In this document: in pieces, positions 42,956-51,765 of the stretch
Numbering within the stretch: the stretch's first letter is position 1
Layout of the letters: each line of letters opens with the position of its first letter
Assembly (NCBI GenBank): GCA_964450865.1
Contig: CAYVHB010000006.1
Coordinates: 1-64,000 of the forward strand
Direction: 5' to 3'
From: CAYVHB01 sp964450865
Lineage (GTDB): Bacteria > Bacillota > Clostridia > Saccharofermentanales > UBA5734
DNA: 64,000 nt
Notes under the pieces: model-generated
The model's database searches: none
Seen by the model: the letters and a program-made list of their open reading frames with translations, nothing else
What the model was told of the DNA's origin: nothing
Made by a program: the position numbers and the translations under genes

Positions 42956-45019
42956 ATGTTGATAGCATTGGGAATCATCAATCAAGCTGGTTTGCCGCAG
43001 GCAGCAGACTGCCTGCCCACGGATCCGGACTTCTGGCTGAACGGGATGCCGTCCATGCAGGCCGCGGCAGCTTCGTTTCCGGGCGCAGAGCAGGATGGGG
43101 TGCAAGCCGGACCATCATCTGAGGAACTGGCCGGAGCACAGGTCAGGCCGCTGCTGGTGCTGGACAGCCTGTTGCCCGGGGCCCAGGCCTTGCGGACAAC
43201 CCATGCGGGCGGCGACGCCGCTGTTGCGGTTTCCGCCGGAGTGGCCGGGGAGACCGTAGACCCTGCCGGGGCGATGTCCGCCGGAGTGGCCGGGGACGGC
43301 GGCATGAATGGAATTACCTGGCAATGGCTTGATGAAATGGGACCTGGCTTGCTGACCTGGCAGGACCAGCTCCGGCCGGTTTTTCTGATTCTGGGCCGGG
43401 AGCGCCTGGATGAAATCTGGCCTTTACTGGACTGGCAAGCCTGGATTGACCAGTCGCAATGGCGCAGGGTGTTTTTATCTGAAAGCCACAGCCCGGCTGT
43501 TCCCTGGCCGGAGCCGACCGGCTGGTACGAACGGGTTGCAGCCAGTGATTCGACCAGTGACGGCAAGTTTCCTGCCAGCCCGGCTATAACCCGGTTCTGG
43601 CGGATCTGGCAAAGGAAATCTCCCGCCAGCCTGATTGAGCAGCTGGTTGTCGCAGGTGGCTGCGACTTGCATCTGCACACAACAGCTTCTGATGGCAGTG
43701 ATTCGCCAGAAGAATTATTGGCGCGTGCCCGGGCCAATCGCCTGCAGGCGTTCGCGATTACCGATCACGATAATCTGGATAATCTGGAGCCCATGCAGCT
43801 TTTGCTGCGGGCATCAGCTCATTCCGGGCTGCAGCCGGATAATGGCGGGGCTGACAGGACAATACAGGCTCATCGGGCAGACAAGCGGGCCCAGACAGCA
43901 GCCGGCAACCAGCCAGGACAAGCCCCGGCCCCAGTTCCAGCCACAACCTCGCCAGCGGCTGACATGACGTTTATTCCTGGGGTCGAGATGTCGGTTCAGG
44001 AGGATCGCGAACTTCATTTGCTCGGCTATTTTCCACGTGGTGGCTATAACCGGCTCGATCCGTTTCTGGCCCGGCAGCGGGCGACGCGTACACAGCGCAA
44101 CGCCCTGATGATTGAGCGGCTGCAGGCGCTGGGTTATGATATCACCCTGGCGGAGCTGACCGCAGCCGGGCAAAATGTTGTCGGCCGGCTGCAGGCGGCA
44201 ATCCTGCTCAAGGAACGCGGCTATGTCCAGTCAATCAGCGAAGCTTTCGCCCATATCCTGGGATTTGGCAAACCGGCTTATATTGAACGCCCCCGGCCAA
44301 CCATGGCGGAGGCCATCTGGGAAATCCGCCGGGCTGGCGGCGTACCGGTCCTGGCACACCCGGCGCTGTATCACTGGTGCAGCGAACAGACCATTGTCTC
44401 ATCCCGCCTGCTGCGGCGCCTGGCCGAGTTCAAGCGGCTGGGGCTGCTCGGAGTCGAGGTTTTCCACGGTGAAACTTCGGCGGCAGCCTGTCTGGAGATT
44501 TCAGCTGCAGCGCGCTATCTGGGTTTGCTGCAAACCTGCGGCAGTGATGATCATGGCCGCAATAAAGTCATTGCCAAGATGTATCGGGCCGAGACAGCCT
44601 TCTTCAGCGGGCGCGAGCTGCTGGTCGCCGGGGCCCTGATAGCAGGACCGCTGCGGCATGGTCAGCCCACCTGGCTGCTGGCCCGCCGCTCGACGCCTGG
44701 CCATGGCCAAGGGCTTTGGGAATTGCCGGGCGGCAAAGTGGAGGCTGGTGAGACCCCCGCCCAGGCGCTGGCCCGCGAATTAACAGAGGAACTGGGCGTC
44801 GATTCGGAGATCGGCGGGCTGGATGTCTTGCTCTTTCATACCTATGAAAACTTCCGTATCGTGCTGGCCTGCCTGCGGGTTCAATTGCTCACACCAATTA
44901 CCCGGTTAAGTGCTCACGACCGGTGGGAATGGAAAACCGCCAGCCAGGCCCTGGAGATGGACCTGCTGGCGGCTGATGTGCAACTGTTTATGGAGCTGGA
45001 GCGTCGGTCCCGTCAATAA
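42956..45019 (+). CDS. PHP-domain phosphoesterase fused to a C-terminal Nudix (MutT-like) hydrolase
   Basis: 687 residues from ATG 42956 (GGGAGGG upstream; an ATG at 42899 is possible). Residues 1-235 match nothing I recognise and contain a 15-residue repeat (SAGVAG words). A TrpH/YciV-type PHP domain follows (CDLHLHTTASDGSDSPEELL, FAITDHDNLDNL, IPGVEMSV, LAHPALYHW, GSDDHG), interrupted by a ~50-residue Pro/Ala/Gln-rich insert. The C-terminal ~135 residues are a Nudix domain with an intact box in GKVEAGETPAQALARELTEE. PHP relatives remove phosphate from nucleoside 3',5'-bisphosphate or trim RNA 5' ends, MutT relatives cleave oxidised dNTPs, so nucleotide clean-up is the likely theme. Confidence 0.82.
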   Translation: MLIALGIINQAGLPQAADCLPTDPDFWLNGMPSMQAAAASFPGAEQDGVQAGPSSEELAGAQVRPLLVLDSLLPGAQALRTTHAGGDAAVAVSAGVAGETVDPAGAMSAGVAGDGGMNGITWQWLDEMGPGLLTWQDQLRPVFLILGRERLDEIWPLLDWQAWIDQSQWRRVFLSESHSPAVPWPEPTGWYERVAASDSTSDGKFPASPAITRFWRIWQRKSPASLIEQLVVAGGCDLHLHTTASDGSDSPEELLARARANRLQAFAITDHDNLDNLEPMQLLLRASAHSGLQPDNGGADRTIQAHRADKRAQTAAGNQPGQAPAPVPATTSPAADMTFIPGVEMSVQEDRELHLLGYFPRGGYNRLDPFLARQRATRTQRNALMIERLQALGYDITLAELTAAGQNVVGRLQAAILLKERGYVQSISEAFAHILGFGKPAYIERPRPTMAEAIWEIRRAGGVPVLAHPALYHWCSEQTIVSSRLLRRLAEFKRLGLLGVEVFHGETSAAACLEISAAARYLGLLQTCGSDDHGRNKVIAKMYRAETAFFSGRELLVAGALIAGPLRHGQPTWLLARRSTPGHGQGLWELPGGKVEAGETPAQALARELTEELGVDSEIGGLDVLLFHTYENFRIVLACLRVQLLTPITRLSAHDRWEWKTASQALEMDLLAADVQLFMELERRSRQ
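43232..43296 (+). repeat. 45-bp-period repeat in the PHP-Nudix gene
   Basis: TCCGCCGGAGTGGCCGGGGA occurs at 43232 and again at 43277, in frame, within the unassigned N-terminal region. Confidence 0.8.
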
Positions 45020-45087
45020 AGAGCCCGAAAAGAGATAATCATCCAAGATCATGATTGGCTGGCAAATGATGTTTACCAGCTGCCGGA

Positions 45088-46656
45088 TCAGGCTGCGGGA
45101 TCAGCTGGCGCGGCCGTTGGCTTGGCGGTCGGCTTGGCGGTCGGCTTGGGAGTCGGATCCGGACCGACTTCGTAAATCCCCTGGATTGGCCGATAGTAGC
45201 TCTTGAAGGCTACAACTGTTTTAATAACCTTGCCATTCTTGGTATAGACCTTGTAAGCCGTTGCCCGCTGGCCCGTGTGCGGGGCGCGGATTTCCACTTT
45301 GCTGCCGGGTTTGAGGCTCTTGTTCAGCTTGATGATCGGGGCTTTCTCCTGGATATAGCCATTGTGCACAGCCTTCAGGGTAATTTTGACACCATCGGCG
45401 AGGGTCCGGCCATAAACACGGAAAGTCAGGTTCGGTTTGCTGTAACTGGCAACGATGGCGACCGGATATTCTGAGTTATTCTCGAATTTGAAATCAGGTC
45501 CGCCCCAGCTGACAGTGGCATCGAGACCGACGGTGGTATAGGTACTGGGCCAGGAATGCGGGTGACGCTCGACAACCGGAAAGTCAGCCTTCATGACAGC
45601 CTGGAAGAGGGTCGTATTGGGCTGGCAGATACCGCCGCCAATACTCTTGGTCAGCACGCCGTCGTCAATCACGCCGGCTTCCTGGAAACCGCGCGAGGTC
45701 GTGCGTCTGCCAACCGCGGCATTGTATGAGAAGGTCTCACCTGGCTGGACCACATGGCCGTTGAGAATCTTGCAGACCAGCCGGATATTGTTGTCACGGG
45801 CCGGATCGTATTTGGGAGCCTGGGTCGTCGCCTGTGAAACAAGCCCGAGGTCTTTCCTCAGCTCAGCCGCCGTCATGCCGCTGAATGTTTCAGTAGCCTG
45901 CAGATCGACAGTGCCGGTGAAAGTCCCGCTGTTCAGCAGGTTGGCCAGGCTGTCAACCGCAGCCTGGGCATTGATCTGGCGCCCGGCCTTGCGTTCGGCA
46001 ATATTGAATTTGCGGGTATTGAGATTAAAGCTCCTGGCCTTCGCCGGCTGCGGTTCGAATGTCAGGCTGTCGGCAATCTCCTGGACCTTGGCAGCCAGGA
46101 GCTGGCTGTCATACTTTTCCGTGACAGTCAGGCTGACCGGACTGGTTTTCAGGGCTTCAATCTGGTTGAAACGGTCAACAATCTGTTCCTCGGGCGTGGC
46201 CAGCGAGCTCGTCCGGGCAATCTGGGCAGCCTGTTCGACGATGGCTGCGGCATCATCGGTCAGGCCGATATCCGCGGCAGAAATCGTCCAGCTTTTCTCA
46301 CCCAGGCGCAGCACCAGGGCAACACTGTCGGTCTGGGTCTTCTGCCGGGCCTGGATTACAGCCAGCGCTTCGGCAGCTGTCTTGCCGCCAATATCCAGCC
46401 CATCAACCGATATGCCGGGGTAGATGGTTGTCACTTCGACAACGGCCTTTTGGGCCAGGTATTCAGCCTGCGATTGCGAAACAGAGGCACTTTGCGAACT
46501 GCTTTGTGAACTGAGGATGAATTTCTCTTCCAGGTAGGCCGTATAGGCAAAATAGCTGCCAAGCCCCAGGGCCAGAATGATCAGGACAATCAGCGGGATG
46601 AGCCAGAATTTACGGACAACAGTCGGACGGGACGGGGCAGCGTCGTATTCAGTCAT
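45088..46656 (-). CDS. VanW family wall-associated protein
   Basis: 522 residues from ATG 46656 (AAGGA upstream). N-terminal membrane helix (about 17-38), a Ser/Gln-rich stalk, tandem peptidoglycan-binding-4-like domains (about 70-290), the VanW domain (LNGHVVQPGETFSYNAAVG, GGGICQPNTTLFQAVM, ERHPHSWPST), and a C-terminal G5-like segment ending in KPTA repeats. VanW proteins are common in Clostridia; the name comes from a vanB cluster but no resistance genes are here, so a general wall role is inferred. Converges with the PHP-Nudix gene. Confidence 0.88.
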   Translation of the reverse strand: MTEYDAAPSRPTVVRKFWLIPLIVLIILALGLGSYFAYTAYLEEKFILSSQSSSQSASVSQSQAEYLAQKAVVEVTTIYPGISVDGLDIGGKTAAEALAVIQARQKTQTDSVALVLRLGEKSWTISAADIGLTDDAAAIVEQAAQIARTSSLATPEEQIVDRFNQIEALKTSPVSLTVTEKYDSQLLAAKVQEIADSLTFEPQPAKARSFNLNTRKFNIAERKAGRQINAQAAVDSLANLLNSGTFTGTVDLQATETFSGMTAAELRKDLGLVSQATTQAPKYDPARDNNIRLVCKILNGHVVQPGETFSYNAAVGRRTTSRGFQEAGVIDDGVLTKSIGGGICQPNTTLFQAVMKADFPVVERHPHSWPSTYTTVGLDATVSWGGPDFKFENNSEYPVAIVASYSKPNLTFRVYGRTLADGVKITLKAVHNGYIQEKAPIIKLNKSLKPGSKVEIRAPHTGQRATAYKVYTKNGKVIKTVVAFKSYYRPIQGIYEVGPDPTPKPTAKPTAKPTAAPADPAA

Positions 46657-46983
46657 GAAGAAGATCCTTTCATCGATCGGGCGAACCAGGCTAACCTGCA
46701 ACCAGGGCACCGGTTCCTGACGGGGTCCGGTACCTGCTGGATGCGGATTGATGGCCAGTCATCAGGGGGAATCAATGTGAAGCATGTAATCATCAGCCGG
46801 CCGGAAAAGCCGGAAATGGCGGAAATGGCGGATCAGATACAAGCCGGCCGGTGTCATCTGCCGGAAGTTCCATGTATAGTCAGGGGAGAATATCCAGTCC
46901 TTCAGCAAGCCGGGAGACCGGTGAAAGCGGCCGGGCCGCAGCTGGCATCACCGGCTGCGCGACAAGACAGGCGCACAAGCCAA
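46657..46983. other. 327-base intergenic region
   Basis: No gene supported on either strand; the one open frame on the plus strand lacks a ribosome site and codes for low-complexity protein. A few repeated CCGGAAA words occur near 46800-46830. No clear terminator for the NlpC/P60 gene ending at 46984's upstream neighbour can be seen. Confidence 0.6.
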
Positions 46984-48210
46984 TCAATAAATAACGCGGC
47001 GAATGCTGACAACCGGATAGGTGTCCCAGTTCACGGTAGCCTGGCGGACCTTGCCGGCTGAGCTGGAGGCATCAATGTACTTGTTGCCGCCAATATAAAG
47101 GCCGACATGCTCGGTGACGCCGTCACCGCTCCAGTCAAAGCAGAGAATGTCGCCGACTTCGACGTTGCTCTCAGAGATGCGCTTGCCATACTTGGCCTGC
47201 AGGCTGGCCTTGTGCGGCAGGGAAATATCGAACATTTTGTCGTAGATATAGAGCGTGAAGCCCGAACAGTCAATGCCGCTCTTGGATGTGCCGCCGAGCT
47301 TATAGGGGGTACCCAGCATCGACTTGGCCAGGTCGATCATCTCTGCCTTCTGTGCAGCAGTCAGCCCTGAACCGGTCGAATCATCGGCAGGCTCCTGGGT
47401 CGGCCTGGGGGTTGGTTTCTTAGTCGGCTTCGGGGTCGGCCTGGCCGTTGGCCTGGGCGTCGGCCTGGGTGTCGGGGTAAGAGTCGGCATCGGCGGCCGG
47501 GTCTTGACCAGCAGGCTGGTCATCACGTAACCGGTCTCACCGCCGGCAGTCCTGACCTTGGACCAGGCTGAGCCAACGCCCAGACGGGTCACACGATCAC
47601 CTTTGACCAGGATCGTCAGGATCTGGGCATCGGTCGCGGGCAGGCTGCGGATATTGGCTTTGTTGACCCGGACATAATAGCGGCTGTTGTCAGTCTTGAA
47701 GTCAGCGGGATCTATCGTCTCAAGCGGATTGCCGTTGGCATCAAAAAGCGGGTCACTGCCCTCATCGTCTCCGGCGTTGGCTACAGCCAGGCCGCTGCCC
47801 GCCGGTCCCGGCATGATGCTGGCCAGTGTACCGGCCGTCGCGAGAGCAGTCTGGCTGGTGGTGTCCGGGTATGTATCGGGCAGGCCGCGCATGAAGGTGG
47901 AATCGATACCTGTATCAGCCTCGGCCGGCGATGTGAGCGGCTGTGTCGTTCCAGTCACGGGCTGTACCACTGCAGTTGACATCGCCTCGGCAGCCTGGGG
48001 GGCCTGTGTTGCGGGAACGGGTGAAATCTGCATAACGGTGCCGCCGATCGTCAAGGCCAGGACCAGCGTGACAATCAGCAAGGTCGCGGCAACTGACGGC
48101 AGCCGACGCGCAAACGAGACAAGCCGACGGGGAGATAACCCATGAGCCCGGCTCAGTGAAACCGGCCTTAATTGAGGCTGGGCTGCCGGTTGATTGCTTT
48201 GTTTCTTCAT
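46984..48210 (-). CDS. SH3b-NlpC/P60 peptidoglycan endopeptidase
   Basis: 408 residues from ATG 48210 (GGAAAG upstream). A basic N-terminus and one membrane helix (about 45-68), a linker, an SH3b domain (VNKANIRSLPATDAQILT ... GYVMTSLLV), a Thr/Pro-rich wall-spanning linker, then NlpC/P60 with all catalytic parts: SGIDCSGFTLYIYD (Cys) and TEHVGLYIGGNKYID (His). It should cut stem peptides between D-Glu and a diamino acid and so remodel the wall. Contrast the P60-like gene at 27438-28538, which has lost these residues. Confidence 0.92.
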   Translation of the reverse strand: MKKQSNQPAAQPQLRPVSLSRAHGLSPRRLVSFARRLPSVAATLLIVTLVLALTIGGTVMQISPVPATQAPQAAEAMSTAVVQPVTGTTQPLTSPAEADTGIDSTFMRGLPDTYPDTTSQTALATAGTLASIMPGPAGSGLAVANAGDDEGSDPLFDANGNPLETIDPADFKTDNSRYYVRVNKANIRSLPATDAQILTILVKGDRVTRLGVGSAWSKVRTAGGETGYVMTSLLVKTRPPMPTLTPTPRPTPRPTARPTPKPTKKPTPRPTQEPADDSTGSGLTAAQKAEMIDLAKSMLGTPYKLGGTSKSGIDCSGFTLYIYDKMFDISLPHKASLQAKYGKRISESNVEVGDILCFDWSGDGVTEHVGLYIGGNKYIDASSSAGKVRQATVNWDTYPVVSIRRVIY

Positions 48211-48554
48211 TCTTGCTTTCCCACTTCCAGTTGGTGAATCGGGTCTGGCGGACGGGCTGGCCAAACCCGGGCGTTTGTGCGCACGAAAGACACGCAGGCA
48301 TGAAAAGTCAGCTTCATTATACACGATTGAGGGCATACTGAGTAGCCCCAATCTCTAACCTGCTGGAAATTTCAGGCAGTCTGACTGGATCTGGCTATGT
48401 TTTTCGTGTAAATCAGACAGAACCGGAGTGTCTTGGGATTAGCTTAATCGGAGACCAGGGACCGGCCGTGCGGAATCAGGATCAGCAATCTCAGGGATCT
48501 GGACTAATGGTCAGGGTGAATCAGGCTTTCCGGGAGGCGGCATCGACCGTGACT
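48211..48554. other. 344-base intergenic region
   Basis: Upstream of the NlpC/P60 gene. A minus-strand TATAAT (48321-48316) in a GTGTATAAT context is a possible extended -10 about 105 bases before its ATG. No gene or terminator is visible in the rest. Confidence 0.5.
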
Positions 48555-50099
48555 TCAGGGTCGCTCCAGCGTTGCAACACACTCGACGGCTTCACTCCAG
48601 GGGAACATATCAACCGGCTGGATCTGCCGCAAGGCAAAGTCGGGCTGCAGGCGGCCAATATCGCGCGCCAGTGTCGCCGGATTGCAGGAGACATAAACAA
48701 TCCGGCGCAGCGGCATGCGCCGCAAGGCGTCCAGTAAAGTCTGGTCACAACCCTTGCGCGGCGGATCCACAACAGCAACCGCTGGCTGGGCGTTGACCGG
48801 CCAGGTTTGTACCGGCAGCCAGGTTTCAGCCTGGGCTACGATAAATTCAACATTGGTCAGCCGGTTAACAGCCGCGTTGATCCTGGCGTCAGCGATCGCA
48901 TCGGGCACCACCTCGACACCGATGACCCGGCCGGCCTCCCGGGCCAGGGCCAGGGAGATTGAACCGGTACCGCAATAAAGATCAAGGACCGTCTGGTCTT
49001 TGCTCAGTCCGGCTGCAGCCAGAACTGCACGATAAAGAACCTCTGTCTGCTGCGGGTTGACCTGGAAAAAAGACAGCGGTGATATCCGCAGCCGCAGGCC
49101 CAGCAGGATTTCCTCAATGGCAGTTGCGCCAGCCAGCAACCGGCACTGTGACCCCAGGATCACATTGGTCTGTCCAGGATTCAAGTTGAGATACAGGCTG
49201 GCCAGCTGCCAGGCCTGGCCGGTCCGGCCGGGTGGCAGGCCTGCCAGGGCTTGCTGCAGCACGGCCGGCAGGGCATCGGTCGCCGGCAGGGCATCATGCG
49301 TGGCCACCAGGATGACCATGACCTGACCCGTGTTTTCACCGAGCCGGACCACCAGGTGGCGCAACAGGCCCCGGCGATGCTGTTCCTGATAAGGCAGAAC
49401 CTGGTATTGGCGGATATATTGCCGGACAGCCGCCCGGATCCGGTCGGCCACCGGATGCTGGATATCACAGCGGTCAGTATCCACGATGCGGTGGCTGCGC
49501 CGTTCGTAAAATCCGATCTGTGGCCGGTCTGTGGTACCGCCGACCGGAAATTGAACCTTGCTGCGATAATGGCAGGGATTGGCCATGCCCAGGACTGGCA
49601 GGACCAGCCCGGGCGCGTAGGCCAGCCGGGCCTGATGCAAGAGCAGGTCTGCGACCTGGCGCTGTTTCCAGAGCAGCTGCGCCGGATAATCCATGGCTTG
49701 CAAGGAACAGCCGCCACAGCGGTCTGCAACCGGACAGAATGGTTGCCGCCTGTCCTTCGAAGTGGCCAGGATCTCGCTGATCCGGCCAACCGCATACTGA
49801 CGATGCCGCTCCTGAAGCTGGACGGCTACCCGATCACCGGGTACCGCGTTATCGACAAAAATAACCAGGCCGTCGCTGCGCGCGACGCCCTGGCCCTGGC
49901 TGTTCAAGCCGGTAATTTCAACGACTAGTGGTGCTGTACCATTTGCCTGATCAGCAGATAGCGGCTGCGCGGCAGCCCGGGTAGCCGATAGTTCGCGGCG
50001 GCTGGCACCGGGCCGGCGGGCCGGTACTGCCCGGCCGCTGTCCTTGTCCGGCCGGCGGGCCGGAGACAGGCCGTCAAGGGGTGCGTCTGGCTGCTTCAC
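48555..50099 (-). CDS. 23S rRNA (uracil-C5) methyltransferase, RlmD/RlmCD family
   Basis: 514 residues from GTG 50099, which overlaps the lipoprotein stop (GTGA) and has no clear ribosome site, implying coupled translation. After a ~55-residue Arg/Pro/Ala-rich extension come a TRAM domain (LVVEITGLNSQGQGVARSDG), Fe-S ligands CPVADRCGGC, and the SAM fold (LDLYCGTGSISLALA, VVDPPRKGCD) with the catalytic Cys in IVYVSCNPATLARD (about 470). It methylates a uridine in 23S rRNA; which one (or two, as in RlmCD) cannot be told. It is last in the envelope operon, an odd place for an rRNA enzyme. Confidence 0.9.
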   Translation of the reverse strand: MKQPDAPLDGLSPARRPDKDSGRAVPARRPGASRRELSATRAAAQPLSADQANGTAPLVVEITGLNSQGQGVARSDGLVIFVDNAVPGDRVAVQLQERHRQYAVGRISEILATSKDRRQPFCPVADRCGGCSLQAMDYPAQLLWKQRQVADLLLHQARLAYAPGLVLPVLGMANPCHYRSKVQFPVGGTTDRPQIGFYERRSHRIVDTDRCDIQHPVADRIRAAVRQYIRQYQVLPYQEQHRRGLLRHLVVRLGENTGQVMVILVATHDALPATDALPAVLQQALAGLPPGRTGQAWQLASLYLNLNPGQTNVILGSQCRLLAGATAIEEILLGLRLRISPLSFFQVNPQQTEVLYRAVLAAAGLSKDQTVLDLYCGTGSISLALAREAGRVIGVEVVPDAIADARINAAVNRLTNVEFIVAQAETWLPVQTWPVNAQPAVAVVDPPRKGCDQTLLDALRRMPLRRIVYVSCNPATLARDIGRLQPDFALRQIQPVDMFPWSEAVECVATLERP

Positions 50100-50641
50100 T
50101 GGGTGATGGCAGTATACTCAATCGAGGTGACAACGTCATTTTCCAGAATAAACGTCAGCGTCGATTTGCCGTTGGTATAGACCCGTGAGCCGTTGACATC
50201 TTTGAAGTCCTTGCCATAGGCAGCTTCAACATCGGCTGCCGAAGCGCCGATCCGCACGCCCTCGGCCGTCGCGACATTGTCGTCAAGCAGGGCTATTGAA
50301 TTGATATAGTCGACCTTGTCGATCGGATAAGTCGTGATTTCAAAGCTGCTGTAGGTGTAGGTTTTATCCAGGCCCTGGAAAGCGCAGCTTTCGGCCTCGA
50401 AATAGTTCTGTGGTTCACCGAGCTTGCCGATCATCGCCGCAGCCGGTGCATTCATCTGGATGGCGACACCCTTTTCGCTGAAGGTGTAGCCAGAGGCGAC
50501 CGGTGTTCCCGGGCTGGCTGCCGATGTGGTTCCCTTCGTGGTTGCGGCGGGGGTCGAGGCGGCAGGCTGGCCGCAGCCGCCAAGCAGCAGGGCAAACAGC
50601 AGGCTGATGATCACGATGGTCAGGGCAGTTGTTTTTTTCAT
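50096..50641 (-). CDS. Small lipoprotein of unknown function
   Basis: 181 residues. Signal peptide with lipobox LLGGC (Cys about residue 23), a Thr/Ala/Ser-rich tether (about 25-50), then a globular domain with YTYSSFEITTYPIDKVDYI, a pattern I associate with small clostridial lipoproteins of no known role. Its ATG overlaps the SGNH stop (ATGA) and its stop overlaps rlmD (GTGA), so it is locked between the two. Probably anchored outside the membrane, where the MBOAT/SGNH system works. Confidence 0.75.
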   Translation of the reverse strand: MKKTTALTIVIISLLFALLLGGCGQPAASTPAATTKGTTSAASPGTPVASGYTFSEKGVAIQMNAPAAAMIGKLGEPQNYFEAESCAFQGLDKTYTYSSFEITTYPIDKVDYINSIALLDDNVATAEGVRIGASAADVEAAYGKDFKDVNGSRVYTNGKSTLTFILENDVVTSIEYTAITQ

Positions 50642-51747
50642 GGGTTATCAAGTCCTCCTTGATTGGTGTTCTGAGCGGCATCCTTGCGGCCGCCAAAACT
50701 CTTGAGATATCCGAAGGTCGCCAGTTCAGTCAATTGCTGGGCTCGCATATTGTCATAAAATGCGGTCTTTTCAGCCCAGATAGCCTGAAGTGCGGGGTCA
50801 TTGCGGTGGTCGGGCAACTGGTAGCGGGTTTGCAGGACCTGGCCAAAATAATGGGCCATTTTCTCAGCTCCGGTCAGATTGAGATGCAGGCCGGCGTCAT
50901 AGGTGTCGACGTTGAAATCCAGGCCGGCCTCGTCAATGGTGTCGAGAAAATTAATATATTGCAGGTTGTGCCGGGCTGCGTAGTCCACCATCTGCTGGTC
51001 CCATTCCTCGTACCAGTAGGGATAAAGGCTTGGCGCCTTGATCAGGACCAGCTTGATGTCGTTTTTGGCACAGAGCTCAACCATCTTGTCGAGATAGTGG
51101 TAACTGTTGGCACCGAACTGGTAGTCGGCCAGCTTGCGGCCGGTCGGCACGGTTGTCACCGGGCGGACATCGGCCCGCATCAGGAAGCCGTTGTGTGATT
51201 TCTTGTCACGGTGCAACAGGTAGCGGAAATCCTCGGCCTTGAGTTCGCTCCAGCGCGCATGATAGCGCAACAAGGGGAAAATATACGACAGCATGGATTC
51301 ATTGTCAAGCATCGAGGCCTGGACCGCGCGCAATTTGGGCCAGCCCAGGCGCATGCCATCGAGATTGAGCCGGTTATACGGCTCGCTTTGCGGTTCATTA
51401 TATTTCATGGACAGGACATTGAAGACAAAGACCTTGGGCTTTTCATAGCGCAGGATCTCTTCCATCAGATAGTAGGACTGCCAGATCAGTTGCTGGGCGC
51501 TGCCGCTGATGTAGCTGGTCATGCCGTATTCGCGCCAGAGCGTGATCGGCGAGAAATTTTCATAGACTTCGCAGTCCCCGATAAATATCACATCATGGCC
51601 TGATTTTTCCTGGTAGTATTCGGCTATCAGCGCGCCTTCCGGGATCTCCGACATGTATTTGGGCATCAGCAGCAGCTGCAGGCCAGACAGCAGGGCCAGG
51701 ACCAGGCAGACGGCGATAATTCTGAATATCCATTTTTTCATTCGCAT
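50638..51747 (-). CDS. SGNH-fold DltD-like protein with Cys at the nucleophile position
   Basis: 369 residues. One N-terminal membrane helix (about 6-27) and an extracytoplasmic SGNH/GDSL-like domain. Block I reads VIFIGDCEVYENFSP, so Cys59 stands where the catalytic Ser is expected; block V appears as DAGLHLNLTGAEK with the Asp-x-x-His pair. It follows the MBOAT gene by 18 bases, the position of dltD in dlt operons, and probably transfers or removes an acyl group at the cell surface. It is not a standard DltD. AGGAG precedes ATG 51747. Confidence 0.75.
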   Translation of the reverse strand: MRMKKWIFRIIAVCLVLALLSGLQLLLMPKYMSEIPEGALIAEYYQEKSGHDVIFIGDCEVYENFSPITLWREYGMTSYISGSAQQLIWQSYYLMEEILRYEKPKVFVFNVLSMKYNEPQSEPYNRLNLDGMRLGWPKLRAVQASMLDNESMLSYIFPLLRYHARWSELKAEDFRYLLHRDKKSHNGFLMRADVRPVTTVPTGRKLADYQFGANSYHYLDKMVELCAKNDIKLVLIKAPSLYPYWYEEWDQQMVDYAARHNLQYINFLDTIDEAGLDFNVDTYDAGLHLNLTGAEKMAHYFGQVLQTRYQLPDHRNDPALQAIWAEKTAFYDNMRAQQLTELATFGYLKSFGGRKDAAQNTNQGGLDNP

Positions 51748-51765
51748 CGTTCAATCTCCTGGTTT

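Noticed and set aside
45088..46656. Vancomycin resistance, from the VanW and SanA family names
   Set aside because: No vanA/vanB ligase, vanH or vanX is present; VanW and DUF218 proteins are ordinary in sensitive Clostridia.
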